Part shown: one piece after another, positions 56,124 through 64,000 of the stretch
Numbering within the stretch: position 1 is the first letter of the stretch
Layout of the letters: every line of letters starts with the position of its first letter
Assembly (NCBI RefSeq): GCF_001424545.1
Contig: NZ_LMQL01000010.1
Location: forward strand, 362,673-426,672
From: Ramlibacter sp. Leaf400
GTDB taxonomy: Bacteria; Pseudomonadota; Gammaproteobacteria; Burkholderiales; Burkholderiaceae_C
DNA length: 64,000 nt
Direction: 5' to 3'
The notes under the pieces: model-generated
Database searches by the model: none
Seen by the model: only the letters and a program-made list of their open reading frames with translations
Told to the model about the DNA's origin: nothing
Made by a program: the position numbers and the translations under genes

Positions 56124-56704
56124 GCCGCAACCCCTTGCGCCTTCAGGCAGTCCTTGAGCTTGTCGAGCCCGCGCCGGATCCAGGCCTTCACCGATCCCAG
56201 CGGCGCCCCCATCCGGGCAGCCACCTCGCTGTGCGTGAGGCCCTGGTAGTAGGCCAGCGCCAGGCTCTGGCGGTGCGTGCCGTCCAGGCCGCCCATGCAG
56301 CCCTCGATGCGCAGGGCCTGGGTGGCGGCGCTGAAGAGGTCGAGCGCGCTGGGGGCCGCGGCCTGCGTCGAAGCGCCCTCGCCCTGCTCTTCGTCCAGCT
56401 CCGTCTCCTGTCGACGCGTGCGGCTGCGCAAGGCATCCAGCGCCTTGTTGCGAACGATGGCGATGAGCCAGGTCATCGGCTGGATGTCCTGGCCGCCCAC
56501 GCTGCTGCGGTACGCGGCGGCGTTCTTCCAGATGTTGATGAAGGCTTCCTGCAGCACGTCTTCGGCGGATTGGTGTCTGCCCAAGATACGCAGGGCCACG
56601 CCGAACAGATGCGCATGCGTGCGTTCGTAGACCTGCGCGAAAGCCGCGTGGTCGCCCCGCGCGGCGGCGGCCATCAGGTCCTGCAACGTCGGGGTCGAGC
56701 TCAT
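56120..56704 (-). CDS. ECF RNA polymerase sigma factor (SigK-like)
   Basis: Protein of 194 aa. Region 2 (FAQVYERTHAHLFGVALRIL, AEDVLQEAFINIWKNA) and region 4 (HRQSLALAYYQGLTHSEVAARMGAPLGSVKAWIRRGLDKLK) are clear. It forms an operon with the RskA-like anti-sigma. The start is ATG at 56704; longer in-frame starts (56854) would run into the TTC38 promoter and lack a ribosome site. Confidence 0.94.
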   Translation of the reverse strand: MSSTPTLQDLMAAAARGDHAAFAQVYERTHAHLFGVALRILGRHQSAEDVLQEAFINIWKNAAAYRSSVGGQDIQPMTWLIAIVRNKALDALRSRTRRQETELDEEQGEGASTQAAAPSALDLFSAATQALRIEGCMGGLDGTHRQSLALAYYQGLTHSEVAARMGAPLGSVKAWIRRGLDKLKDCLKAQGVAA

Positions 56705-56750
56705 CGGGCGCAGTATAGGAAGGCCCTGCAATGACCTTCTTCCCAGCGAC

Positions 56751-56777
56751 TGCATCCGAATCCCGGAGCCTTTCGTA
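56751..56777 (+). promoter_or_regulatory. Candidate ECF-type promoter toward TTC38 copy 2
   Basis: TGCATCCGAA (56751-56760) and CGTA (56774-56777), with 16 nt between GCATCC and CGTA, resemble an ECF -35/-10 pair. It points to the TTC38 gene, away from the sigma gene. The consensus of this sigma is unknown, so this is a guess. Confidence 0.3.
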
Positions 56778-56852
56778 GCTGTCCCGCGCGCACGTACGCG
56801 AAGCCGCGCACCTCGCACGAGACCCTCCCATCGAGAGAAAGGACAGCACGCC

Positions 56853-58226
56853 ATGGGTTACTTCATCGACGACATCGCATCGGCCGGCGCCGCCACCGGC
56901 CTGAAGGACGCGCGCGGCTGCGCCGCAGGGACGAGCTCGGCCGTGGCGCTGGGCCACGTCGAAGCCGCCCTCGAATCGATGCTGTCGTACTTCGGCGATC
57001 CGCTGCAGGCGCTCGACGAAGCCGCCCGCTGCGACCCCGGCTGGGCCTGGCCGCGCGTGCTGAAGGCGGCGCTGCTGCTCACGCTCGGCGAGTACGAGCC
57101 GGCACGCCAGGCCGCCGACGAGCTGGCCGCGGCATCGCAGCTGTCGGCCAACCCACGCGAGCGCGCCCACTTCGCCGCCGCCCGCGCCGCCGTTCAGGGC
57201 GAGTGGGAAACGGCCTGCGACCTCTGGGAACGCCTCCTGGTCGAGCACCCGCGCGACGTGGCCGCCCTGCTCTTCGCCCATCTGTTCGACTTCTACCGAG
57301 GCGACGCGCTCAACCTGCGCCGCCGTCCCGAGCGCGTGCTGCCGCAGTGGTCGCCCGAGCTGCCGCTGTACGGCTACGTGCTGGGCATGCATGCCTTCGG
57401 CCTGGAGGAAGCGGGCCACTACGGCCAGGCCGAGGACCGCGGGCGAGCGGCGCTGGAGGTCAACCGCCGCGACCCCTGGGCCATCCATGCCGTCACGCAC
57501 GTTTTCGAGATGCAGGGGCGCCACGAGGACGGCACGCGCTGGCTGTCCGGCCGCGCGGCCGACTGGGCGATCGACAACGGCTTCGCCTTCCACAACTGGT
57601 TCCATGCGGCGCTGTTCCACCTGGAGCGCATGGACACGGCCGCCGCGCTGTCGGTCTACGACGAGCACCTCGCGCCGGCCACCGACATGGCGCTGCAGCG
57701 GGTGGACGGCACCGCCATCCTGTGGCGCCTGAAGCTGCTGGGCATGGACGTCACCGGGCGCTTCCGCCGGCTGCGCTCGTTCTGGCACGACCGCGGGCCG
57801 GCCGCCGGCTTCTACGCGTTCAACGACGTGCACTCGCTGCTCGCGCACATCGGCGCGGGCGATGAAGACGGGCTTGCCGACTCGCGCGACAGCCTGCTGG
57901 CCTGCATGGCCATGCCGGAGTCCTGCGGGTCCTCCAATCGCCGCATGGCGTCGCAGATCGGCCTGCCGCTGGCCCGCGCGCTGGCCGCCTACGCGCGCAA
58001 GGACTTCGCCGGCGCGGCCGAAGGCCTGTTGCAGGTGCGCGACCGCGCCCATGGCTTCGGCGGCAGCCACGCCCAGCGCGACATCCTCACGCTCACGCTG
58101 CTGGACGCGGCCCTCCGTTCGGGCCAGGCCGCGCTCGCGCGCCACCTGCTGAACGAGCGGCACGAGGCCAAGGCCGGCACCGCCCTCACCGGCCACTGGC
58201 GTCAGCGCATCGCCGCCGCGGCCTGA
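56853..58226 (+). CDS. TTC38-family tetratricopeptide protein, copy 2
   Basis: Protein of 457 aa, closely related to copy 1 (same MGYFID start, HLFDFYRGDALNLRRRP, RRDPWAIHAVTHVFEMQG, NGFAFHNWFHAALFH, FGGSHAQRDILTLTLLDAA). GAGAAAGGA precedes the ATG. It lies divergently beside the ECF sigma gene and convergent with the patatin gene (gap 5 nt). The role is unknown; a scaffold or carbohydrate-linked function is only a guess. Confidence 0.9.
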   Translation: MGYFIDDIASAGAATGLKDARGCAAGTSSAVALGHVEAALESMLSYFGDPLQALDEAARCDPGWAWPRVLKAALLLTLGEYEPARQAADELAAASQLSANPRERAHFAAARAAVQGEWETACDLWERLLVEHPRDVAALLFAHLFDFYRGDALNLRRRPERVLPQWSPELPLYGYVLGMHAFGLEEAGHYGQAEDRGRAALEVNRRDPWAIHAVTHVFEMQGRHEDGTRWLSGRAADWAIDNGFAFHNWFHAALFHLERMDTAAALSVYDEHLAPATDMALQRVDGTAILWRLKLLGMDVTGRFRRLRSFWHDRGPAAGFYAFNDVHSLLAHIGAGDEDGLADSRDSLLACMAMPESCGSSNRRMASQIGLPLARALAAYARKDFAGAAEGLLQVRDRAHGFGGSHAQRDILTLTLLDAALRSGQAALARHLLNERHEAKAGTALTGHWRQRIAAAA

Positions 58227-58231
58227 AAGCG

Positions 58232-59359
58232 CTAGCGCCGCCTGCGGCGCACGATGGAGGGGCGAGGCATCCGGCGCACCAGCGAGGCGCCGGGCAGGCG
58301 CCGCACCGTGGCCGGACGCGGCGGCGCCACCTTCAGCCAGGTGTCGTCGCCGTACTCCTTCTCCACATCGATGGTGCTGCGCTGGCCGACATCGCCGAAG
58401 TGCCGCTCCAGCCAGGCCGCCGCGGCCTCCTGCCCCAGGCGGAACAGCTTGCGGATCAAGGCCGGATCGGCGCTGGTGCGGCTCGATTGCGGCAACTCGC
58501 CCAGCGCCCGCCACCCCTCCACCCGATGCAGCCGCATCGGGCCCCGGCCTTCGGCCAGTTGCCCGCCGTCCTCCACCCAGCGGTTGAACGCGTGCGCCAG
58601 CCGCACCTGCGTGAGCAGGCTGGCATTGAAGGCCAGCTCGGTCATCCGGTCCACGATCTCCGCGCCCGACTTGGGCGTGTCCGGGCGCGACAGCGGGTTG
58701 ATCTGCACGATCAGCGCGTCGCGGCTGCGCGAGTGCATCACCAGCGGCGTGAGCGCCGGGTTGGCCGAGAAGCCGCCGTCCCAGTACGCCTCGCCGTCGA
58801 TCACCGAGGCCTGGAACAGCTGCGGCAGGCAGGCCGAGGCCATCACCGCGTCCGCGGTGAGCGCGCGGCCGTGGAACAGCGTGGCCCGCCCCGTGCCCAC
58901 GTGGGTGGCGCTGACGTACACGCGGTGCGTGGCGTCGCGCCGGATGGCCGCGAAGTCGATGCGGCGCTCCAGCAGGCTGCGCAGCGGATTGAGGTCCAGC
59001 GGGTTGAACTGGTAGGGCGACACGGGATTCGGCGAGAGGAAGCCCCAGGCGCCCATGGGCCCGGACCAGAGGCTGGCGAACAGCTTCTTGTGCACCGAGC
59101 CGGCGGCGCCCAGCGAGGCGACCTCGTCCCAGAAACCCGCCAGGCTTTCGCGCGCCGATTCCCGCGGGTCGCGCTTGGTGCGCCTGGCGGTGGCCCAGCC
59201 GCTCATCATCGCGACCGCGTTCATCGCGCCCGCGCTGGCGCCGCTCAGGCCTTCGAAGGAGAGCCGTCCGTCTTCGAGCAAGGCATCCAGGACGCCCCAG
59301 GTGAAGGCGCCGTGCGAGCCGCCGCCCTGCAGGGCGAGATTGATCGTCGTGGTGGTCAT
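58232..59359 (-). CDS. Patatin-like phospholipase family protein
   Basis: Protein of 375 aa. Catalytic set: oxyanion GGGSHGAF, nucleophile elbow GASAGAMNAV and Asp in YWDGGFSANPAL. The C-terminus is basic (ASLVRRMPRPSIVRRRRR), which could bind membranes. No signal peptide, so a cytoplasmic acyl hydrolase or effector is likely. Start ATG at 59359. Confidence 0.93.
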   Translation of the reverse strand: MTTTTINLALQGGGSHGAFTWGVLDALLEDGRLSFEGLSGASAGAMNAVAMMSGWATARRTKRDPRESARESLAGFWDEVASLGAAGSVHKKLFASLWSGPMGAWGFLSPNPVSPYQFNPLDLNPLRSLLERRIDFAAIRRDATHRVYVSATHVGTGRATLFHGRALTADAVMASACLPQLFQASVIDGEAYWDGGFSANPALTPLVMHSRSRDALIVQINPLSRPDTPKSGAEIVDRMTELAFNASLLTQVRLAHAFNRWVEDGGQLAEGRGPMRLHRVEGWRALGELPQSSRTSADPALIRKLFRLGQEAAAAWLERHFGDVGQRSTIDVEKEYGDDTWLKVAPPRPATVRRLPGASLVRRMPRPSIVRRRRR

Positions 59360-59555
59360 GCGTTATGGGAGAGCAACAAGCGTGCTCAGCGTCCGTGACG
59401 CGTTGATGGCGCGCATCGCCCAAGCGGCGATGGCGTTTGCATCCTACCTGCAGGGCAAGGCGGAGCTTGCGCAAGGTCTTTGCACATCGCCGTGCCCCGG
59501 ACTCCGAATTGGTGCATTCCAGGCGACGACACGGCTGCGTGTACCCTCGCCGCCC

Positions 59556-60503
59556 ATGGAACTGCGCCAATTGCGCTACTTCGTGCGCGTCGTCGAACTG
59601 GGAAGCATGAGCCGCGCCGCGGTGGAACTGGGGCTGGTGCAATCCGCCCTCAGCCAGCAGATCGGCCGGCTCGAAGGCGAACTGGCCACGCGGCTTCTGC
59701 AACGCAGCTCCAAGGGCGTGCTGCCCACCGAGGCCGGCCTGGCCTTCTTCCGCCAGGCCCAACTGGCCCTGCGCCATGCCGACGAGGCGGCGCGGGCCGC
59801 CAAGCAGTCGCGGCTCTCGGGCAGCGTCAGCGTCGGCCTCGCGCCCAGCACGGCGTCGATGCTGGGCCTGCCGCTGATCCTGGCGGTGCGCGAGCGCTAC
59901 CCCGACGTGCGGCTGCACGTGGTGGAGAGCCTGTCGGGGCACCTGGCGGCCATGCTCAATGCGCGCCAGCTCGACCTGGCCGTCCTGTTCGACACCGACC
60001 CCGGGCGCCGCTGGAGCGTCACGCCGCTGCTGGAGGAAAAGCTCTTCCTGATCGGCGCCCGCGGGGCCACGCCGAAGAAACTGCCCGCGCGCGTGAAGCT
60101 CTCCCAGCTGAAGGACTACCCGCTCATCATGCCCAGTGGCCCGCACGGCCTGCGCAGCACGATGGATACCGCGCTGTCCGGAAGCCGCATGCCGCCGCTG
60201 GCACCCGTGGAGATCGATTCGCTGGCCCTGCTCATGGATGCGGTGCGCGCGGGCCTGGGCTTCACCATCCAGCCGGGCGCGGCACTGGCGCGGTTTCCCG
60301 ATGCCGATGGGCTGTTCCAGATGGCCGAGATCGCCGGCACCCGGCTGCACCGGCTCAACTCGCTGTGCAGCCTGTCGGACGACGAGCTGTCACCGGCCGC
60401 GCTGGGGGTGCGGGTCGCCCTGGCCGACTGCGCCCGCTCCCTGGTGCGCGAGGGCCGCTGGACCGGCGCGCGGCTGCCATCAGGATCCGTGATACCGCCC
60501 TGA
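59556..60503 (+). CDS. LysR family transcriptional regulator
   Basis: Protein of 315 aa. The N-terminal HTH reads LRQLRYFVRVVELGSMSRAAVELGLVQSALSQQIGRLE, and the LysR effector domain is complete. It lies 46 nt upstream of tcuA on the same strand, so it probably regulates the tricarballylate-type genes. Similar to TcuR/nitrogen-assimilation type by context only. Confidence 0.92.
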   Translation: MELRQLRYFVRVVELGSMSRAAVELGLVQSALSQQIGRLEGELATRLLQRSSKGVLPTEAGLAFFRQAQLALRHADEAARAAKQSRLSGSVSVGLAPSTASMLGLPLILAVRERYPDVRLHVVESLSGHLAAMLNARQLDLAVLFDTDPGRRWSVTPLLEEKLFLIGARGATPKKLPARVKLSQLKDYPLIMPSGPHGLRSTMDTALSGSRMPPLAPVEIDSLALLMDAVRAGLGFTIQPGAALARFPDADGLFQMAEIAGTRLHRLNSLCSLSDDELSPAALGVRVALADCARSLVREGRWTGARLPSGSVIPP

Positions 60504-60549
60504 GCGATCCCTTCTGTTCAGGGCCCGGCCGCGGCCCTACAGTCCGTGG

Positions 60550-61956
60550 ATGCATGATGTCCTGGTCGTCGGCGGCGGCAATGCCGCCCTCTGCGCGGCG
60601 CTGATGGCCCGCGAGGCCGGCGCCAGCGTCCTCCTCCTGGAGAGCTCCCCGCGCGAATGGCGCGGCGGCAACTCCCAGCACACCCGCAACCTGCGCTGCA
60701 TGCACGACGAGCCGCAGGACGTGCTGCTCGAGGCCTACCCGGAAGAGGAGTTCTGGCAGGACCTGCTCAAGGTGACGGGCGGCAACACCGACGAGAAGCT
60801 GGCCCGGCTGGTGATCCGCGCCTCCTCCACCTGCCGGCCCTGGATGCGCAAGCACGGCGTGCGCTTCCAGCCCTCGCTGGCGGGGACGCTGCACCTCTCG
60901 CGCACCAACGCCTTCTTCATGGGCGGCGGCAAGGCGCTGGTCAACGCGTACTACCGCAGCGCGGGGAACCTGGGCGTGGACATCCGCTACGACGCGACGG
61001 TCGACCGGCTGGAGCTGCAGGACGGCCGCTTCGTCGCGGCCTTCTGCGGCGGCGAGCGCATCGAGGCACGCGCCTGCGTGCTGGCCTCCGGCGGCTTCGA
61101 ATCGAACCGCGAGTGGCTGCGCGAGGCCTGGGGCCGCAACGAGCGCGGCGAATGGCCGGCCGACAACTTCCTGATCCGCGGCACGCGCTTCAACCAGGGC
61201 GTGCTGCTGCGCCACATGATGGACCAGGGCGCCGACATCATCGGCGACCCGACCCAGGCGCATTGCGTCGCCATCGACGCGCGCGCGCCGCTGTACGACG
61301 GCGGCATCGTGACGCGGGTGGACGCGGTGTCGCTGGGCATCATGGTCAACCGGGACGCCCGGCGCTTCTACGACGAGGGCGAGGACTTCTGGCCCAAGCG
61401 CTACGCCATCTGGGGCCGGCTGGTCGCGCTGCAGGCGGGACAGATCGCGTACTGCATCATCGACAGCCAGGCCGTCGGCCGCTTCATGCCGCCGGTGTTC
61501 CCGGGCGTGCAGGCCGACACGCCGGCGCAACTCGCGGCCGCCCTGGGGCTGGACGTGCCGACCTTCGTGCGCACGGTCGAGGACTACAACGCCGCCTGCC
61601 GGGTCGGCCGCTTCGACCACACCGTGCTGGACGACTGCCACACCGAAGGCCTGGCGCCGGCCAAGACGCACTGGGCCCGTCCGCTGGTCAAGCCGCCGTT
61701 CTACGGCTACGCGCTGCGCCCGGGCATCACCTTCACCTACCTGGGCCTGAAGACCGACGATCGCGCGCGCGTGCATTTCGGCGGCCTGCCCAGCGACAAC
61801 CTGTTCGTGGCGGGAGAAATGATGGCGGGCAACGTGCTGGGCAAGGGCTACACGGCCGGCGTGGGCATGAGCATAGGCACGGCCTTCGGCCGCATCGCCG
61901 GAACCCAGGCCGCCAAGGCGGCATTGCACGAGGAAGTGGCGCATGCAGCAGCTTGA
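60550..61956 (+). CDS. tcuA: FAD-dependent tricarballylate dehydrogenase
   Basis: Protein of 468 aa. FAD-binding start [21 protein letters not shown]. Family-specific [22 protein letters not shown] and a C-terminal [28 protein letters not shown] are present. It oxidises tricarballylate to cis-aconitate in Salmonella; related acids are possible. The next gene, overlapping by 14 nt, encodes its electron partner TcuB. Confidence 0.92.
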   Translation: MHDVLVVGGGNAALCAALMAREAGASVLLLESSPREWRGGNSQHTRNLRCMHDEPQDVLLEAYPEEEFWQDLLKVTGGNTDEKLARLVIRASSTCRPWMRKHGVRFQPSLAGTLHLSRTNAFFMGGGKALVNAYYRSAGNLGVDIRYDATVDRLELQDGRFVAAFCGGERIEARACVLASGGFESNREWLREAWGRNERGEWPADNFLIRGTRFNQGVLLRHMMDQGADIIGDPTQAHCVAIDARAPLYDGGIVTRVDAVSLGIMVNRDARRFYDEGEDFWPKRYAIWGRLVALQAGQIAYCIIDSQAVGRFMPPVFPGVQADTPAQLAAALGLDVPTFVRTVEDYNAACRVGRFDHTVLDDCHTEGLAPAKTHWARPLVKPPFYGYALRPGITFTYLGLKTDDRARVHFGGLPSDNLFVAGEMMAGNVLGKGYTAGVGMSIGTAFGRIAGTQAAKAALHEEVAHAAA

Positions 61957-63064
61957 ATCCCTGGTGCGCGCCGCCGAGGCGGAGGTGTCGCGGCAGATGC
62001 AGATCTGCAATGCCTGCCGCTACTGCGAGAGCTTCTGCGCCGTCTTTCCGGCGATGGCGCGGCGCCTGGACTTCACGGGGGGCGACGCCCACTACCTGGC
62101 CAACCTGTGCCACAACTGCGGCGCCTGCCTGCACGCCTGCCAGTACGCGCCGCCGCACGAGTTCGCGGTGAACGTCCCGCGGGCGATGGCGCAAGTGCGC
62201 CGCGAAACCTACGTCGACTACGCCTGGCCCAAGGCGCTCGGTGCGCTCTACCGGCGCAACGGCATCACCGTGGCACTGGCGACGGCGGGCGGGCTGGCCC
62301 TGTTCCTCATCCTCGCCCTGGCATTGCGCGGCACGCTGTGGCACCAGCCGCTGGCCGGCAACTTCTACGCGGTGTTCCCGCACAACCTGATGGTGGCGCT
62401 GTTCGGCGCCGCGTTCGGCTGGGCGGTGCTGGCCCTGGGCATCGGTGCGACGCGCTTCTGGCGCGGCCAGTCGCCCGGCCCGGCCAGTGGCGCGGCCACC
62501 GCCGAGGCCGCGAAGAACGCGCTGGCCCTGACCTACCTCGATGGCGGGCATGGCGACGGCTGCAACGACCAGGACGACCGCTTCACCAAGCTGAGGCGGC
62601 GCTTCCACCACCTCACCTTCTACGGCTTCCTGCTGTGCTTCGCCTCGACCTGCGTGGCCACGCTGTACCACTACGGCCTGGGCCTGCCCGCGCCCTACCC
62701 GGTGGCCAGCCTGCCGGTGCTGCTGGGCACCGTGGGCGGCCTGGGCCTGCTGGCCGGACCGGCCGGCCTGCTGTGGTTGAACCTGCGCCGGCATCCCCTC
62801 CACGGCGATCCGCAGCAGAAATCCATGGACCGCGCGTTCATCGTGCTGCTGTTCGCCACCAGCCTCACGGGCCTGGCGCTGCTGGTCCTGCGCGACACCG
62901 GCGCGATGGCGCTGCTGCTGGCCGTGCACCTGGGCACGGTGATGGCCCTGTTCCTCACCCTGCCCTATGGCAAGTTCGCGCATGCCGTCTACCGGTCGGC
63001 GGCCCTGCTCAAATGGGCGATCGAGCGACGGCAGCCCAACCGGCTGCAGCTGGGCGCGGACTGA
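61943..63064 (+). CDS. tcuB: Tricarballylate utilization 4Fe-4S protein TcuB
   Basis: Protein of 373 aa. Two 4Fe-4S clusters: [11 protein letters not shown] and [11 protein letters not shown] near residues 15-65. After them come several membrane helices with His residues, typical of CitB/TcuB. It reoxidises TcuA's FADH2 and passes electrons to the respiratory chain. The gene overlaps the tcuA 3' end by 14 nt. Confidence 0.92.
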   Translation: MQQLESLVRAAEAEVSRQMQICNACRYCESFCAVFPAMARRLDFTGGDAHYLANLCHNCGACLHACQYAPPHEFAVNVPRAMAQVRRETYVDYAWPKALGALYRRNGITVALATAGGLALFLILALALRGTLWHQPLAGNFYAVFPHNLMVALFGAAFGWAVLALGIGATRFWRGQSPGPASGAATAEAAKNALALTYLDGGHGDGCNDQDDRFTKLRRRFHHLTFYGFLLCFASTCVATLYHYGLGLPAPYPVASLPVLLGTVGGLGLLAGPAGLLWLNLRRHPLHGDPQQKSMDRAFIVLLFATSLTGLALLVLRDTGAMALLLAVHLGTVMALFLTLPYGKFAHAVYRSAALLKWAIERRQPNRLQLGAD

Positions 63065-63081
63065 ATGAAAAGGAGTTTCGA

Positions 63082-63864
63082 ATGAGCGATGGCATGTTGC
63101 GGATCCCTTCGATGAAGGACCAGTGCTCCCCCGAGGAATGGCAGGCCCGCCTCGACCTGGCGGCCTGCTATCGGCTGGTCGACCTGTATGGCATGTCGGA
63201 CATGATGGCCAACCACATCTCGGTGCGCGTGCCGGGCGAGGAGACCTTCCTGATCAACCCCTACGGGATGATGTACGAGGAGATCACCGCGTCCTGCCTG
63301 ATCAAGGTCGACCTGGCCGGCAACGTCCTGTCCAAGCCGGACTTCGGCACGCTGAACTACGGCATCAACAAGGCCGGCTACGTGATCCACAGCGCGGTGC
63401 ACGAGGCCCGGCCCGAGGTGGGCTGCGTGATCCACACGCACAGCTGGGCGTCGATGGCCGTGTCGGCGCTCGATTGCGGGCTGCTGCCGATCACGCAGAC
63501 GGCGATGCGCTTCCTCAAGATCGGCTACCACGAGTACGAAGGCGTGGTCCTGAACGACGCCGAGAAGGAGTCGCTGGTGCGCGACCTGGGCCAGGGCGAG
63601 GCGCTGATCCTTCGCAACCACGGCGCCCTGGTGGTCGGCCGCACCGCGGGCGAGGCCTTCAACTGGACGCACCGCCTGGAGCTGGCCTGCCGCTCGCAGA
63701 TCGGCGCCATGTCCTGCAACACCAAGCTGCGGCCCGTGCCCCCGCAGGTGCTGGAGGAGACCTGGAACAACTACCAGCCCGGCACGCGCCGCCCCTACGG
63801 CCTGATGGAATGGGCCGCGTTGCTGAGAAAACTCGATCGCCTCGACCCGGCCTGGCGCACCTGA
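63082..63864 (+). CDS. Class II aldolase/adducin family protein
   Basis: Protein of 260 aa. Zinc motif CVIHTHSWASMAVSAL and a later NHGALVVGRT. LYGMSDMMANHISVRVPG and INPYGMMYEEITASCL are family segments. AAAAGGAG lies upstream of the ATG at 63082. It follows tcuB directly and may process the same compound or a product. Distinct from the aldolase at 48802 (only modest similarity). Confidence 0.92.
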   Translation: MSDGMLRIPSMKDQCSPEEWQARLDLAACYRLVDLYGMSDMMANHISVRVPGEETFLINPYGMMYEEITASCLIKVDLAGNVLSKPDFGTLNYGINKAGYVIHSAVHEARPEVGCVIHTHSWASMAVSALDCGLLPITQTAMRFLKIGYHEYEGVVLNDAEKESLVRDLGQGEALILRNHGALVVGRTAGEAFNWTHRLELACRSQIGAMSCNTKLRPVPPQVLEETWNNYQPGTRRPYGLMEWAALLRKLDRLDPAWRT

Positions 63865-63892
63865 TCCCAACGGCCCACAAGGAGACCAAGAC

Positions 63893-64000
63893 ATGCCGCA
63901 CCCCACCCCGCGCGTCAACCGCAGGACCGCGATGGCCGCCACGGCGCTGGCCGCGATCTCACCGCAGGGCGTGTTCGCCCAGGCGGGCGACTACCCGAAC
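63893..64000 (+). CDS. Bug family substrate-binding protein, N-terminal fragment
   Basis: 36 codons reach the window end: a twin-arginine-like leader (MPHPTPRVNRRTAMAATAL), a signal peptide ending FAQA and the mature start GDYPN, characteristic of Bug proteins (usually DYPxKPI). AAGGAGA lies upstream. It probably binds the acid catabolised by TcuA/TcuB. Confidence 0.75.
   Translation, partial: MPHPTPRVNRRTAMAATALAAISPQGVFAQAGDYPN

Noticed and set aside
55386-60350. A 1654-codon minus-strand frame
   Set aside because: It runs through several genes in wrong frames; only its last 245 codons (anti-sigma) are real.

Overview
The window is GC-rich DNA from a betaproteobacterium, most likely a Comamonadaceae member (Ramlibacter/Variovorax-like, order Burkholderiales). 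I infer this from the gene content and order: divergent pepA and lptF-lptG, clpS-clpA, exbB-exbD-lpxK-trm112-kdsB-adk, Bug-type periplasmic binding proteins, and strong G/C bias at third codon positions. No phage, insertion sequence, integron or CRISPR array was seen. The organism assignment is an inference.

Layout. 1-1.1 kb: start of an AMP-ligase gene, a thermostable-hemolysin-family gene and tRNA-Ser(GGA). 1.1-10.3 kb: two hybrid sensor kinases. The upstream one is a very long soluble protein with about 15 HAMP-type repeats. Two exact tandem duplications (88 and 94 nt) break its frame, and removing both restores one 2289-codon reading frame. 10.5-20.3 kb: LivK-type binding protein, holC-pepA, lptF-lptG-cbiX, cysB-like regulator, aminotransferase, SGNH lipoprotein, EVE protein. 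20.3-28 kb: clpA/clpS, cold-shock protein, icd, small secreted proteins, sodB, xseA. 28.3-32.1 kb: ExbB/ExbD plus lipid A, Kdo and nucleotide genes. 32.1-38 kb: two small genes of unknown function, asparaginase, lexA with two SOS boxes, a dehydrogenase, an MFS transporter. 38.1-43.6 kb: acyl-CoA catabolic operon with its own Crp/Fnr regulator and an APH-like kinase next to an acyl-CoA dehydrogenase. 43.6-47.1 kb: GST, a structured untranslated region, a GH18-like lipoprotein and two very small genes. 47.1-51.6 kb: XRE-cupin regulator, Bug protein, class II aldolase, NAD-dependent dehydrogenase and GlxA-type regulator, with a clear GTGTCATA operator. 51.8-58.2 kb: two TTC38-family paralogues bracketing a GAF protein, a TetR/metallo-beta-lactamase pair, tRNA-Arg(TCT) and an ECF sigma/anti-sigma pair. 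58.2-64 kb: patatin, LysR regulator, tricarballylate-type tcuA-tcuB, aldolase and the start of a Bug protein.

How the genes work together. The window mixes conserved chromosomal housekeeping blocks with regulator-plus-catabolism modules typical of versatile soil or water betaproteobacteria. The most unusual items are the poly-HAMP kinase and its duplications, the paired TTC38 genes with an adjacent ECF sigma factor, and the hairpin-rich leader before the GH18-like gene.
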